32,569 nucleotides of DNA. Source: Leisingera sp. ANG59 (GTDB lineage: Bacteria > Pseudomonadota > Alphaproteobacteria > Rhodobacterales > Rhodobacteraceae). Position numbers and translations under genes: made by a program. Of this stretch, positions 15,823-24,287 are shown piece by piece. The notes below the pieces were generated by a model that had not been told where the DNA came from, searched no databases, and saw only the letters and a program-made list of their open reading frames with translations. The stretch spans positions 26,356 through 58,924 of the forward strand of contig NZ_WLCM01000027.1 in the NCBI RefSeq assembly GCF_013317235.1. The letters are read 5' to 3'. Every line of letters starts with the position of its first letter. Position 1 is the first letter of the stretch.

Positions 15823-18387
15823 ATGTCGCGTTACTCCGCCACGGAAATCGAAGCTAAATGGCAGGAAGCCTGGGACAAGGCCGGGATTTTCCAGGCCAAG
15901 CGCACCGGCGACAAGCCCAAATACTATGTGCTGGAGATGTTCCCCTATCCGTCGGGCAAGCTGCACATGGGCCATGTCCGGAACTACACCATGGGCGATG
16001 TGATCGCGCGCTACAAACTGTCGACCGGCCATAATGTGCTGCACCCGATGGGTTTTGACGCCTTCGGCATGCCGGCCGAAAATGCCGCTATGGCCTCGGG
16101 CGGACACCCCAAGGACTGGACCTATTCGAACATCGACACCATGGTCGAGCAGATGAAGCCGCTGGGCCTGTCGCTGGACTGGAGCCGGATGTTCGCCACC
16201 TGCGACCCGGAATATTACGGCCAGCAGCAGGCGCTGTTCCTGGACTTCCTGGAAAAGGGCTTGGTCTACCGCAAAAACGCAGTGGTGAACTGGGACCCCA
16301 TCGACATGACCGTGCTGGCCAACGAACAGGTCGAGAACGGCCGCGGCTGGCGTTCGGGCGCGCTGGTGGAGCGGCGCGAGCTGACCCAGTGGTTCTTCAA
16401 AATCTCCGATTTTTCCGAGGAATTGCTGTCGGCGCTGGCCGGCTTGGAAAACTGGCCCGCCAAGGTCCGCCTGATGCAGGAGAACTGGATCGGCAAGTCC
16501 CGCGGCCTGCAGTTCGCCTTTGAACGCGCCGATGGCGGTGAGCCGATCGAGGTTTATACAACCCGTCCCGACACGCTGCTGGGCGCGTCCTTTGTCGGCA
16601 TCTCTCCCGACCACCCGATTGCCAAGAAGCTGGAAGCCGAATCGGAAGAGGTTGCGGCATTTGTCGCTGAATGCCGCAAGGGCGGCACCACCGAGGAAGC
16701 CATCGAGACGGCTGAAAAGCTGGGCTATGACACCGGCATCCGCGTGAAGCACCCGCTGAACCCCGACTGGGAGCTGCCGGTCTGGATCGCCAATTTCATC
16801 CTGATGGACTACGGCACCGGCGCGATCTTTGCCTGCCCGGCGCATGACCAGCGCGATCTGGACTTCTGCCGCAAGTATGACCTGCCTGTCATCGACACTT
16901 TCTTTGCGCTGGACAATAATACACCTGTTGAAAATGAAGCCTTCGTTCCGCCGAAAACCGAAAAGGTCCGCTGGGTCAATCATTTTGCTGGCCTGAACGA
17001 GGCCACCGGCGAGGAAGCCATCGACGCCACCGTGGACTTTGCGGAAAAGGCTGGCTGGGGCCGGGGCGTCACCAAATACCGCCTGCGCGACTGGGGGCTC
17101 AGCCGCCAGCGCTACTGGGGCTGCCCGATTCCCGTGGTTCACTGCCAAGACTGCGGCGTGGTGCCGGAAAAGAAAGAAAACCTGCCGATCGAGCTGCCTT
17201 ATGACGAAGGCGGCAAGCCGATCGACTTCTCTGTGCCGGGCAACCCGCTGGACCGCCACCCGACCTGGCGCAACTGCGCCTGCCCGTCCTGCGGCAAACC
17301 GGCCCTGCGCGAAACCGACACCATGGACACTTTCGTCGATTCGTCCTGGTACTTCGCTCGTTTCACCGCCCCGCGCACCGAAACCCCGACCGACATGGCC
17401 GAGGCGGAGTACTGGATGAACGTCGACCAGTATATCGGCGGCATCGAGCACGCGATTCTGCACCTGCTCTATTCGCGCTTCTTTGCCCGCGCGATGCAGA
17501 TCTGCGGCCATCTGCCAGAGAAATCGATTGAGCCGTTTGATGCACTGTTCACCCAGGGCATGGTGACACACGCGATATACAAGACCACCGGCGACAACCA
17601 CCGCCCGGTCTACCACTATCCCGAGGAAGTGGATCTGCGCGACGGTAAGGGCTTCCTTAAGGACGGCACCGAGGTGGAAATCATCCCCTCCGCCAAAATG
17701 TCCAAGTCCAAGAACAACGTGGTAGACCCGCTGCACATTATTTCGTCCTTCGGCGCCGACACTGCCCGCTGGTTCGTGCTGTCCGATTCGCCGCCAGAGC
17801 GTGACGTGGAATGGACCGCTGCCGGCGCGGAGGCGGCCTACAAACACCTGAACCGGGTCTGGAACCTGTGTGACCGCATTGGAGAGATGGACCCGGACGC
17901 GGCTGGTGAAGGTGATGAGGACCTTCTGCGCGAGATGCACAAGTGCATCCGCGACGTGACCCTGGGTGTAGATTCCTTCGGCTTCAACGCTGCAATTGCC
18001 AAGCTCTATGCCTTCACCAATACGCTCGCCAAGTCCAAGGCCAGCGCAAAGGTGCAGAAACAGGCGATCATGACCTTGGCGCAACTGATGTCCCCGATGA
18101 CCCCGCATTTAGCGGAGGATATCTGGAACCATCAGGGCGGCGAAGGCCTGTGCGCGACTGCGCCCTGGCCAGTCGCGGACGAAACGATGCTGGTTGAGAA
18201 CACCGTCACTCTGCCGATCCAGATCAACGGCAAGCGCCGCGGCGAAATCGAAGTCGCCAAGGATCTGGACAAAGCAGAGGTTGAAAAACTCGCTCTGGCG
18301 CACGAAGCTGTCCAGAAGGCGCTGAATGGCGGCGCCCCGAAAAAGGTAATCGTGGTTCCGGGCCGGATTGTGAATGTCGTTGCTTGA
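15823..18387 (+). CDS. leuS: Leucyl-tRNA synthetase
   Basis: Class I aminoacyl-tRNA synthetase of 854 residues, the normal length for the bacterial enzyme; charges tRNA-Leu. The HIGH-type motif is HMGH at 48-51 in [15 protein letters not shown] and the KMSKS loop is at 625-629. The CP1 editing domain (about 225-420) includes the [12 protein letters not shown] motif, and a zinc-like domain holds the paired cysteines C444/C447 region and the NCACPSCG segment. The anticodon-binding and C-terminal domains are intact. ATG 15823 ([10 protein letters not shown]) is the usual start; an in-frame ATG 21 bases earlier is within the terminator-proximal leader. First of the leuS-lptE-holA set. Confidence 0.97.
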   Translation: MSRYSATEIEAKWQEAWDKAGIFQAKRTGDKPKYYVLEMFPYPSGKLHMGHVRNYTMGDVIARYKLSTGHNVLHPMGFDAFGMPAENAAMASGGHPKDWTYSNIDTMVEQMKPLGLSLDWSRMFATCDPEYYGQQQALFLDFLEKGLVYRKNAVVNWDPIDMTVLANEQVENGRGWRSGALVERRELTQWFFKISDFSEELLSALAGLENWPAKVRLMQENWIGKSRGLQFAFERADGGEPIEVYTTRPDTLLGASFVGISPDHPIAKKLEAESEEVAAFVAECRKGGTTEEAIETAEKLGYDTGIRVKHPLNPDWELPVWIANFILMDYGTGAIFACPAHDQRDLDFCRKYDLPVIDTFFALDNNTPVENEAFVPPKTEKVRWVNHFAGLNEATGEEAIDATVDFAEKAGWGRGVTKYRLRDWGLSRQRYWGCPIPVVHCQDCGVVPEKKENLPIELPYDEGGKPIDFSVPGNPLDRHPTWRNCACPSCGKPALRETDTMDTFVDSSWYFARFTAPRTETPTDMAEAEYWMNVDQYIGGIEHAILHLLYSRFFARAMQICGHLPEKSIEPFDALFTQGMVTHAIYKTTGDNHRPVYHYPEEVDLRDGKGFLKDGTEVEIIPSAKMSKSKNNVVDPLHIISSFGADTARWFVLSDSPPERDVEWTAAGAEAAYKHLNRVWNLCDRIGEMDPDAAGEGDEDLLREMHKCIRDVTLGVDSFGFNAAIAKLYAFTNTLAKSKASAKVQKQAIMTLAQLMSPMTPHLAEDIWNHQGGEGLCATAPWPVADETMLVENTVTLPIQINGKRRGEIEVAKDLDKAEVEKLALAHEAVQKALNGGAPKKVIVVPGRIVNVVA

Positions 18388-18889
18388 TCACAGAACCCTG
18401 CTGCTGGCCTTGCCTCTGATGGCTGCGGCCTGCGGCTTCACACCGGTTTACGCTCCTGGTGGAACCGGGTCTGAGCTGCACGGCAGGATCGAAGTTCAAG
18501 ACCCTGAAGAGATCAAGGGCGCCAGCGGGGCTGACGCCTATTTCCTGGTGCAGAACCTGGAGCAGCGCCTGGGCCGCGGCAGCAGCGCTGCCTATAAGCT
18601 GGACCTGACGCTCAGCACCCGGGAAGAAGGCCAAGCAATTACTGCGGACAACGAAATCACCCGCTATTCGGTAATCGGGACCGCAAATTTTTCGCTGACC
18701 CGGCTGTCTGACGGTAAGATTACATCCAGCGGCACTGTTCGGAACTTCTCCGGCTACTCTGCAACCGGCTCCACTGTAGAGACGCTGGCGGGTGAACGGG
18801 ATGCGCATGAACGGCTGATGGTCGTTCTGGCGGACCAGATCACCGCACAGATTCTGGCAACCGCGGATCTCTCCGCTGCGGCTGAATGA
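18374..18889 (+). CDS. lptE: LPS-assembly lipoprotein LptE
   Basis: Outer-membrane lipoprotein of 171 residues that plugs the LptD barrel and helps place lipopolysaccharide on the cell surface. The signal sequence ends at C20 in [12 protein letters not shown], which matches the conserved start of LptE (CGFxP.Y). The later sequence fits the family's two-helix, four-strand fold but is weakly conserved. It overlaps the leuS end by 14 bases and the holA start by four (ATGA), so the three genes are translated from one message. Gene order leuS-lptE-holA matches E. coli and supports the call. Confidence 0.9.
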   Translation: MSLLDHRTLLLALPLMAAACGFTPVYAPGGTGSELHGRIEVQDPEEIKGASGADAYFLVQNLEQRLGRGSSAAYKLDLTLSTREEGQAITADNEITRYSVIGTANFSLTRLSDGKITSSGTVRNFSGYSATGSTVETLAGERDAHERLMVVLADQITAQILATADLSAAAE

Positions 18890-19914
18890 AGCTCTCTCCG
18901 CGCGAAGCTGACGGCTATTTCGCCAAACCCGATCCGGGCAAGACCGGCATCCTGATCTACGGTGGCGACGCCATGCGCGTTTCTTTGAAACGCCAGCAGG
19001 TTTTGGCGGCTTTGCTCGGTCCCGGCGCCGAAGAAGAAATGAGGCTGACGCGCCTGCCCGGCGGTGACCTGCGCAAGGATCCGGCTCAGCTCTTGGATGC
19101 GGTCAAAGCGGTCGGGTTCTTTCCCGGTGTGAGGGCAGTTTTCGTCGAGGGTGCCAACGACACCGCAACGCCAGCCATCACCGTGGCGCTGGAGGAATGG
19201 CAGCCCGGTGACGCGCAGATTGTGGTCACCGCCGGACAGCTGAAAGCGTCCTCAAAACTGCGCAAGGCTTTTGAAGGCCACAGCAACGCCTATGCTGCGG
19301 GTATCTATGACGACCCGCCCTCGCGCGCCGAGATTGAACGCATACTGGGCGAGGCCGGCATCCGTGACGTTCCCGGCGACAGCATGTCGGCGCTGACCGA
19401 TATCGCCAATGACATCGGCCCCGGCGACTTTTCCCGCATGATCGAAAAGCTGGCGCTTTACAAGCATGGTGACAACAGCCTGCTGTCTCTTGACGACATC
19501 GGCGCCGTTGCGCCGCAATCAACCGAGGCCGCTCTGGATGATGTGCTGAACGTTGTGGCTGAGGGCCGCAGCTCGGAAGTTGGCCCGCTCATCCGCCGCC
19601 TGCAGGCACAAGGCACCAACGCTGTGACGCTCTGCATTGGTGCGACCCGGCATTTTCGTACGCTTTACACCATCGCCTCTGCCTCCGGCGGCCCTGCCCA
19701 GGGCATCGGCCAGCTGCGCCCGCCGCTCTACGGCAAACGCCGCGACCGGATGCTGCGGCAGGCGCAGAATTGGGGCGCAAACCGGCTGGAAACTGCGCTG
19801 ACGATCATCACCGACACCGATCTGGCGTTGCGCTCTGCCGGGCAGACAGCCCCGGCGCTGGCGCTGATGGAACGCGCGCTGATCCGTCTCGCCATGCTCA
19901 GCCGCGCCCGCTGA
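18886..19914 (+). CDS. holA: DNA polymerase III subunit delta
   Basis: Clamp-loader delta subunit of 342 residues, which opens the beta sliding clamp within the gamma/tau-delta-delta' complex. The N-terminal AAA+-like fold has GILIYGGDAMRV, the family's degenerate P-loop position, at about 22-32. The FFPGVRAVFVEGANDT and VVTAGQLKASSKLRKAFE segments (conserved TAGxLKxxSKLRKxFE) are typical of alphaproteobacterial HolA. The C-terminal collar domain follows (about 215-340). It starts inside the lptE stop (ATGA). An inverted-repeat cluster at its 3' end (19905-19950) may shape transcript termination. Confidence 0.94.
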   Translation: MKLSPREADGYFAKPDPGKTGILIYGGDAMRVSLKRQQVLAALLGPGAEEEMRLTRLPGGDLRKDPAQLLDAVKAVGFFPGVRAVFVEGANDTATPAITVALEEWQPGDAQIVVTAGQLKASSKLRKAFEGHSNAYAAGIYDDPPSRAEIERILGEAGIRDVPGDSMSALTDIANDIGPGDFSRMIEKLALYKHGDNSLLSLDDIGAVAPQSTEAALDDVLNVVAEGRSSEVGPLIRRLQAQGTNAVTLCIGATRHFRTLYTIASASGGPAQGIGQLRPPLYGKRRDRMLRQAQNWGANRLETALTIITDTDLALRSAGQTAPALALMERALIRLAMLSRAR

Positions 19915-19950
19915 GCGGGCGACGTCCCGTCCAGCTTGATCCGCCCGCTC
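19905..19950. repeat. Three-armed inverted repeat at the end of holA
   Basis: CGCCCGCT at 19905-19912 and AGCGGGCG at 19914-19921 form a near-perfect palindrome over the holA stop. A further CGCCCGCTC at 19942-19950 can pair with GAGCGGGCG at 19913-19921 (9 bp). The central arm can therefore pair upstream or downstream, but not both. No T-run follows. Confidence 0.5.
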
Positions 19951-19990
19951 CTGGCGCCCATCATGGTGGCATATGAACAGGAGTATGAAG

Positions 19991-20581
19991 ATGTATACGG
20001 TAACTGGCACCCCGCTGACCCGCACCTTCCGGGTGCTGTGGGCGCTTGAAGAGCTTGGGCAACCCTACGAGCTGAAACCGCATGGCCCCCGCAGCCCGGA
20101 AGTGCGGGCACTGAATGTCTCAGGCAAGGTGCCGGTACTACAGGCGGAAGGTGAAGCCATCACCGATTCGACCGCCATACTCACCTATCTTGCAGACAAG
20201 CACGGCGCGCTGACGGCCCCTGCGGGAACCATTGCCCGCGCCAAGCAGGACGCGATGACACATCTTCTGCTGGACGAGGTCGACGCTGTCCTTTGGGCCG
20301 CAGCCCGGCACAGCTTCATCCTGCCGGAGGAGCAGCGGGTGCCAGAGGTGAAAGGCAGCCTGAAATGGGAATTTTCCCACAACCTTGAGCGTCTTGAAGG
20401 CAGGATGGACGGTCCCTTCCTGCTGGGGGACAGCTTCACAATCGCCGATATCATCTGCACCCATTGCCTGAACTGGGCCCGCAGCGCCAAGTTCCCGGTC
20501 GATAGCGAGAAAATTCAGGACTACGGCAAGAGGATGCGGGAACGCCCGGCGTTTCAGCGGGTTGCAGAACTCGCCAAGTAA
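19991..20581 (+). CDS. Glutathione S-transferase family protein
   Basis: Cytosolic GST-fold protein of 196 residues. The N-terminal thioredoxin-like domain (1-75) has TPLTRTFRVLWALEELG, the GKVPVLQ cis-Pro turn and the DSTAILTYLA glutathione gamma-glutamyl contact. The helical C-terminal domain includes FTIADIICTHCLNWA. Such proteins conjugate glutathione to electrophiles or reduce small disulfides; the substrate is unknown. AGGAG lies seven bases before ATG 19991, which decides this start over ATGs at 19973 and 19985. Its last 28 bases overlap the convergent TIGR03862 flavoprotein gene. Confidence 0.9.
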   Translation: MYTVTGTPLTRTFRVLWALEELGQPYELKPHGPRSPEVRALNVSGKVPVLQAEGEAITDSTAILTYLADKHGALTAPAGTIARAKQDAMTHLLLDEVDAVLWAAARHSFILPEEQRVPEVKGSLKWEFSHNLERLEGRMDGPFLLGDSFTIADIICTHCLNWARSAKFPVDSEKIQDYGKRMRERPAFQRVAELAK

Positions 20582-21753
20582 TCCGCCGCCGCCCGCCCGG
20601 CCCAGCGCCCGGTGGCGAGGCAGGCGGTCAGCAGGTAGCCGCCCGTCGGCGCTTCCCAATCCAACATTTCCCCGGCGCAAAATGTTCCGGGTAGCTGTTT
20701 CAGCATCAAGTCTGCATTCAGCGCATCACGGCAGACACCGCCTGCAGTGGAGATCGCCTCATCCATCGGGCGCAGCCCTGCGTGGCTGACTGGCAGCGCC
20801 TTGATCAGCTGTGCAAGGGCCTGCGCATCCTGCGGCAGCGGGTGTCCGAACTCCTGCAGCAGCGCCATGGCTGCAGGAGCCAGTTTCAAGGTCTTACGCA
20901 AGTGGTTGGAGAAACTCGCCTTGCGGCGGGGGCGAGACATGCGCCGGGCAACCTCCCCCTCCTCCAGATCCGGCAGCAAATCCATATGCAGCGCAGCACC
21001 GTCCCGCACCGCAGAACAGATGGAGTAGATACCGCCGCCTTCCAGCCCGCGCCGGGAAATCACCGCTTCGCCGCGCGAAACCTGACTGCCCGCCCGCAGC
21101 GCAACTCCTTTGACCGGCTGGCCGAATAGCGGTGCCATATGGTTGGACCACTCCACCAGCAACCCGGCGTTGGCAGGTTTAAAGGGGGCAACATTCACCG
21201 CTCTTTCCTGCAACAGCGGTTTCCACACCCCATCCGACCCCAGCCGCGACCAGCTGGCACCGCCAAGCGCCAATACGGTGGTGTTCCGCTCAACCCGAAC
21301 CAGCCCATCCGGTGTTTCAAAAACAAGAGCCGCGCCATCCCAGCCCGCCCAGCGCCAGCGGGTGCGCACATGCACGCCACACCCGTCCAAACGCCCCAGC
21401 CAGGCCCGCAAAAGCGGCGATGCCTTCATCACATTTGGAAACACCCGGCCGGTTGAACCGGTGAACAGCTCGCTGCCCAGCCCCTGCGCCCAGGCCTGAA
21501 CCGCCTGCGCATCAAAGGCCCGGATCATCGGCGCCAGCCAGTCCGCGGCATCGCCGTAGCGGATGATGAGCTTCTCGAAGGGTTCGTCCTTGGTCAGGTT
21601 CAGGCCGGACTTGCCTGCCATCAGAAACTTGCGTGCCGCAGACGGCTTAGCTTCGGCCACCAAAACCCGGTGCCCGGCGCGGCCCAGTTCCTCGGCAGCC
21701 ATCAGCCCGGCTGGCCCGGCTCCGATCACCACTGCGTCCCACGCCTCTGTCAT
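20554..21753 (-). CDS. TIGR03862-type FAD-dependent flavoprotein (HI0933-like)
   Basis: Flavoprotein of 399 residues from the BaiN/HI0933-like family. The N-terminal FAD motif is GAGPAG at 11-16. RKFLMAGKSGLNLT at about 41-54 matches the family's KxxxxGxGxCNxT position, in the TIGR03862 variant with SGLNLT. The C-terminal FCAGEMLDWEAPTGGYLL segment closes the FAD site. Family members are uncharacterised oxidoreductases; the physiological substrate is unknown. The gene is divergent from the HNH gene (68-bp gap) and converges on the GST gene with a 28-base 3' overlap. Confidence 0.88.
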   Translation of the reverse strand: MTEAWDAVVIGAGPAGLMAAEELGRAGHRVLVAEAKPSAARKFLMAGKSGLNLTKDEPFEKLIIRYGDAADWLAPMIRAFDAQAVQAWAQGLGSELFTGSTGRVFPNVMKASPLLRAWLGRLDGCGVHVRTRWRWAGWDGAALVFETPDGLVRVERNTTVLALGGASWSRLGSDGVWKPLLQERAVNVAPFKPANAGLLVEWSNHMAPLFGQPVKGVALRAGSQVSRGEAVISRRGLEGGGIYSICSAVRDGAALHMDLLPDLEEGEVARRMSRPRRKASFSNHLRKTLKLAPAAMALLQEFGHPLPQDAQALAQLIKALPVSHAGLRPMDEAISTAGGVCRDALNADLMLKQLPGTFCAGEMLDWEAPTGGYLLTACLATGRWAGRAAADYLASSATR

Positions 21754-21821
21754 ACCATCCCCTTGCCAGCCCGCGGTGCGGGCGTGTCTAGTATCCGCAC
21801 CAATCCAAATGAGGCCAGTGC

Positions 21822-22115
21822 ATGTCTGATCCGGTCTGCCCGCTGTGCGGCCGCCCTATCCCAAAGGGCGCGCCGCCAAGCCTGCACCATCTGATCCCAA
21901 AACTGAAAGGAGGCAAGGGCGGACCAACCGTTCTGCTGCATGACATCTGCCATCGCGAGATTCACGCCACGCTGACAGAGGCGGAACTGGCCCGCGAATT
22001 CAGCACACCCGAAGCCCTGCAAGCCCACCCTCGCCTGGCGAAATTCATCGCCTGGGTACAGAAGCGCCCACCCGAGTTCCGCTCCCGCGTTCCCGGCAAG
22101 CGGCGCAAGCGCTAG
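21822..22115 (+). CDS. Small HNH-type zinc-finger nuclease-like protein
   Basis: 97-residue protein with a compact HNH/His-Me finger pattern: CPLCG (C6, C9), LHHLIPKLKGG with H22-H23, then LLHDICHREIH with C43, H44 and H48. The HH is the catalytic and metal-binding pair in HNH nucleases, and the two cysteine pairs probably hold a structural zinc. The usual Asn is not obvious. The basic tail (RSRVPGKRRKR) suggests nucleic-acid contact. Similar short proteins are widespread in this group, but their role is unknown; nothing nearby suggests restriction or mobility. GAGG precedes the ATG. The stop overlaps the VOC gene stop within one CTAG. Confidence 0.78.
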   Translation: MSDPVCPLCGRPIPKGAPPSLHHLIPKLKGGKGGPTVLLHDICHREIHATLTEAELAREFSTPEALQAHPRLAKFIAWVQKRPPEFRSRVPGKRRKR

Positions 22116-22798
22116 CTGATCTCAAGCCCTATGTAGGCCGGACTGTCGCGCAGCTGCGCCCCGGGAATGTGTTGGAACTCCAGCGTTGTATAGGGCCGCC
22201 GCCACAGCCATTCGCGGTTCGCAACGGACTGCAGATCCGGGTCAGGAGGCGCTTCTTCGGTAAAGGCCAGGAAATGCAGGTCGAACCCGAACTCCGCCAC
22301 GCCCTGAACCGACAGCAGTTTCATGTCGGCGCGCAGGGCAAGTTCAGCCGCGATGTCCCCGGTTCGCAAGGTGATCTGCCCGACATGCGCACCACCGCCC
22401 AGCGGTAGTGCCGGATCACCCGCGCCGTCTGGCCGGTTTCCAAGAAAATCATGCTGCAGCAGCTCGATCGAAAACCACTCAGGGTCATGCAGATGCGCCA
22501 TATAGCCGATGTCGCGGAACTGGTGCGGCGCTGAAACCTCCACCCCTCTTTGACGCAGCTGCTCGCAGGCTAGGTCCAGATCGGGTAGGCAGATGCCAAT
22601 TTTCCAATAACGCTGATCGCGGGTATGCGGTGCCCTTGTGCCACCGGGCAGCAGGATCAGATCCGCGTCCTCACCTCCATAGCCGGCACGCCAGGCGTCA
22701 CCTTCCGCCCGTGTTTCCATGCCGAGCATTTCCGCATAGAAACCGGCCAGCCGCTCCGGATCCTCGACCTGGAGCTGAAGCCCGGATAGCCGCTTCAC
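22112..22798 (-). CDS. VOC superfamily (glyoxalase/dioxygenase fold) protein
   Basis: Protein of 228 residues with two beta-alpha-beta-beta-beta modules. The N-terminal module starts with LSGLQLQVEDPERLAGFYAEMLGM and ends with HDPEWFSIELLQ, which carries a typical metal-ligand Glu. The second module starts at HVGQITLRTGD and includes TLEFQHI. Family members bind a divalent metal and act on vicinal carbonyl or oxygen substrates; none can be named here. The most likely start is GTG 22798: GAGG lies eight bases upstream and the codon overlaps the crotonase-gene stop as GTGA. An in-frame GTG at 22804 is the alternative. Last gene of the SDR operon. Confidence 0.83.
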   Translation of the reverse strand: MKRLSGLQLQVEDPERLAGFYAEMLGMETRAEGDAWRAGYGGEDADLILLPGGTRAPHTRDQRYWKIGICLPDLDLACEQLRQRGVEVSAPHQFRDIGYMAHLHDPEWFSIELLQHDFLGNRPDGAGDPALPLGGGAHVGQITLRTGDIAAELALRADMKLLSVQGVAEFGFDLHFLAFTEEAPPDPDLQSVANREWLWRRPYTTLEFQHIPGAQLRDSPAYIGLEIS

Positions 22799-23406
22799 CG
22801 GCACATCCTCAGGATTCCTGCGGCGATCTCTCTCTTGGCCTCCAGCGAATGTCCAAGAAGATCACGGGCTGTGTCCATCAGCGCGTCCGTCTCCACAATC
22901 CGGTCCACGAGGCCATAATCATATGCTTCCTGCGCGGTGATCTTCTGCCCGGCCGCCAGGATCATCTTGGTGCGGGCCGGCCCGATCAGCGCGGCCATCC
23001 GGCCGGCGTCAGAAGGCTGCGGCAGATAACCGAGCTTCATGACCGGGTAGAAAAACTTGGCCGAAGGCACCGCAATGCGGATATCGCATGCCAGCACCAT
23101 GCCATTGGCACCCCCTGCCAGTGTTCCGTTCAGCGCCGCCACCTTGAGGCAGGGAGCAGCGGCCATTGCCGCCGACAGCCGCTCCCACACCGGCGAGGTT
23201 GCTAGGCCCGCCCGCGCCTCATCCAGGTCCGCTCCGGCGCTGAACACCTTGCCGGTTCCGGTCAGGATCAGCCCGCGGGCCTCCTGCGCGCGTTCAGCGA
23301 TTTCCGCCAGTTCCGTCAGCATCGCCTCTGTCAGCGAATTCGCCTTTTTGGGCCGGTTGATGGTGATGGTCCACAGGCCGTTTTCCGCGATGTCCAGTCC
23401 GATCAT
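22795..23406 (-). CDS. Crotonase (enoyl-CoA hydratase/isomerase) family protein lacking hydratase glutamates
   Basis: Short crotonase-fold protein of 203 residues (typical members about 260). The oxyanion-hole segments are present: FSAGADLDE at 55-63 and LAGGANG at 97-102. At the places where hydratases have their two catalytic Glu residues, this protein has G102 (GGANG instead of GGGCE) and V122 (YPVMKLG instead of QPEIxLG). The following PGAGG turn is PQPSD. The CoA-binding site is probably kept, but hydration is not expected; isomerase, thioesterase or another crotonase reaction is possible. The start overlaps the SDR stop (ATGA) and the end overlaps the VOC start. Confidence 0.85.
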   Translation of the reverse strand: MIGLDIAENGLWTITINRPKKANSLTEAMLTELAEIAERAQEARGLILTGTGKVFSAGADLDEARAGLATSPVWERLSAAMAAAPCLKVAALNGTLAGGANGMVLACDIRIAVPSAKFFYPVMKLGYLPQPSDAGRMAALIGPARTKMILAAGQKITAQEAYDYGLVDRIVETDALMDTARDLLGHSLEAKREIAAGILRMCR

Positions 23407-24152
23407 ATCAGACCCACCCGCTGGCGGATGCTGTCCTCGCGCAAAGAGACTTCCTGACCTATGCAGTCATCCGCATCCGGCGTGCACATCCACAAAAGGG
23501 TCCGGGCCGGCCATTCGGCCGGAATATGGTCCTCCCATTCCAGCTCACTCACCGGGTTGATGCCGCTGGCCTTGATCTCGCGCTGCATCTGGGTCGCTAC
23601 GGTTCCTGGCGACAGGCCCATGGCACGGATGCCGTTGCCACGTTCTTCCAAGTCGAGCGCAGATGTCAGCATCGCTGCGCCTGCCTTAGATGAGCAATAA
23701 GCGCTCCACCCTTCCAGCGGCCGGTGCGCGGCGCCGGAGCTGACGGTGATGATGGTCCCGCCGCCCGCCGGCTTCATCAGCGGCAGAGCGGCCCGCATCC
23801 CGTTGAATACGCCTTTTAGGTTGATGTCGATCAGCTTGCCCCATCCGTCAGGCGCCGCGTCCTCCAGCCGGGAAATCGGCTCGATCACACCCGCGTTGTT
23901 GATCAGGACGTCCAAGCTGCCGAATTCCTGATGCGCCTTGCCCAATGCGGCCTCCACGGAAGCGTAATCAGACACGTCGCAAGCAAATGTCAGCACATTC
24001 TTGCCGATCTCGCCCGCAAGGTCCTGCAGTGCAGCCGCACTTCTTGCCAGCAAGACCAAATTGGCGCCGGCGGCGGCAAATACACGGGCGGCATCCGCCC
24101 CGATCCCGCGGCTGGCTCCTGTAATTGCAACTGTTTTTCCGTTGAATTCCAT
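23403..24152 (-). CDS. Short-chain dehydrogenase/reductase
   Basis: Classical SDR of 249 residues that would oxidise or reduce a hydroxyl/keto group with NAD(P). The Rossmann motif is TGASRGIG at 11-18, D59 lies in the ACDVSD segment, NNAG is at 85-88, and the catalytic tetrad N111, S139, Y152 and K156 is complete. An Arg at 15 in the glycine motif hints at NADP use. The substrate is unknown. GAGG precedes ATG 24152; the frame is open to 24218 but those codons are not conserved in the family. First gene of a coupled three-gene operon, divergent from the DUF2125 gene. Confidence 0.92.
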   Translation of the reverse strand: MEFNGKTVAITGASRGIGADAARVFAAAGANLVLLARSAAALQDLAGEIGKNVLTFACDVSDYASVEAALGKAHQEFGSLDVLINNAGVIEPISRLEDAAPDGWGKLIDINLKGVFNGMRAALPLMKPAGGGTIITVSSGAAHRPLEGWSAYCSSKAGAAMLTSALDLEERGNGIRAMGLSPGTVATQMQREIKASGINPVSELEWEDHIPAEWPARTLLWMCTPDADDCIGQEVSLREDSIRQRVGLI

Positions 24153-24287
24153 GCCCGCAACCTCCAAGTGACTGATAACCCAAGTGGTAAAGCGGTTAGG
24201 GGGAACGGTCCAGCCCAAGGCCCCCTTGACGGCACCGCCCGCCGGGCCGACGATGTTTTCAATTATCTCTCAGAGAAAGGCTCTCTA

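Noticed and set aside
15772-18108. A very long open frame on the minus strand opposite leuS
   Set aside because: It is the mirror of a GC-rich coding frame: no family motif, no ribosome site, and low-complexity His/Arg/Gly/Val-rich composition. leuS is certain.
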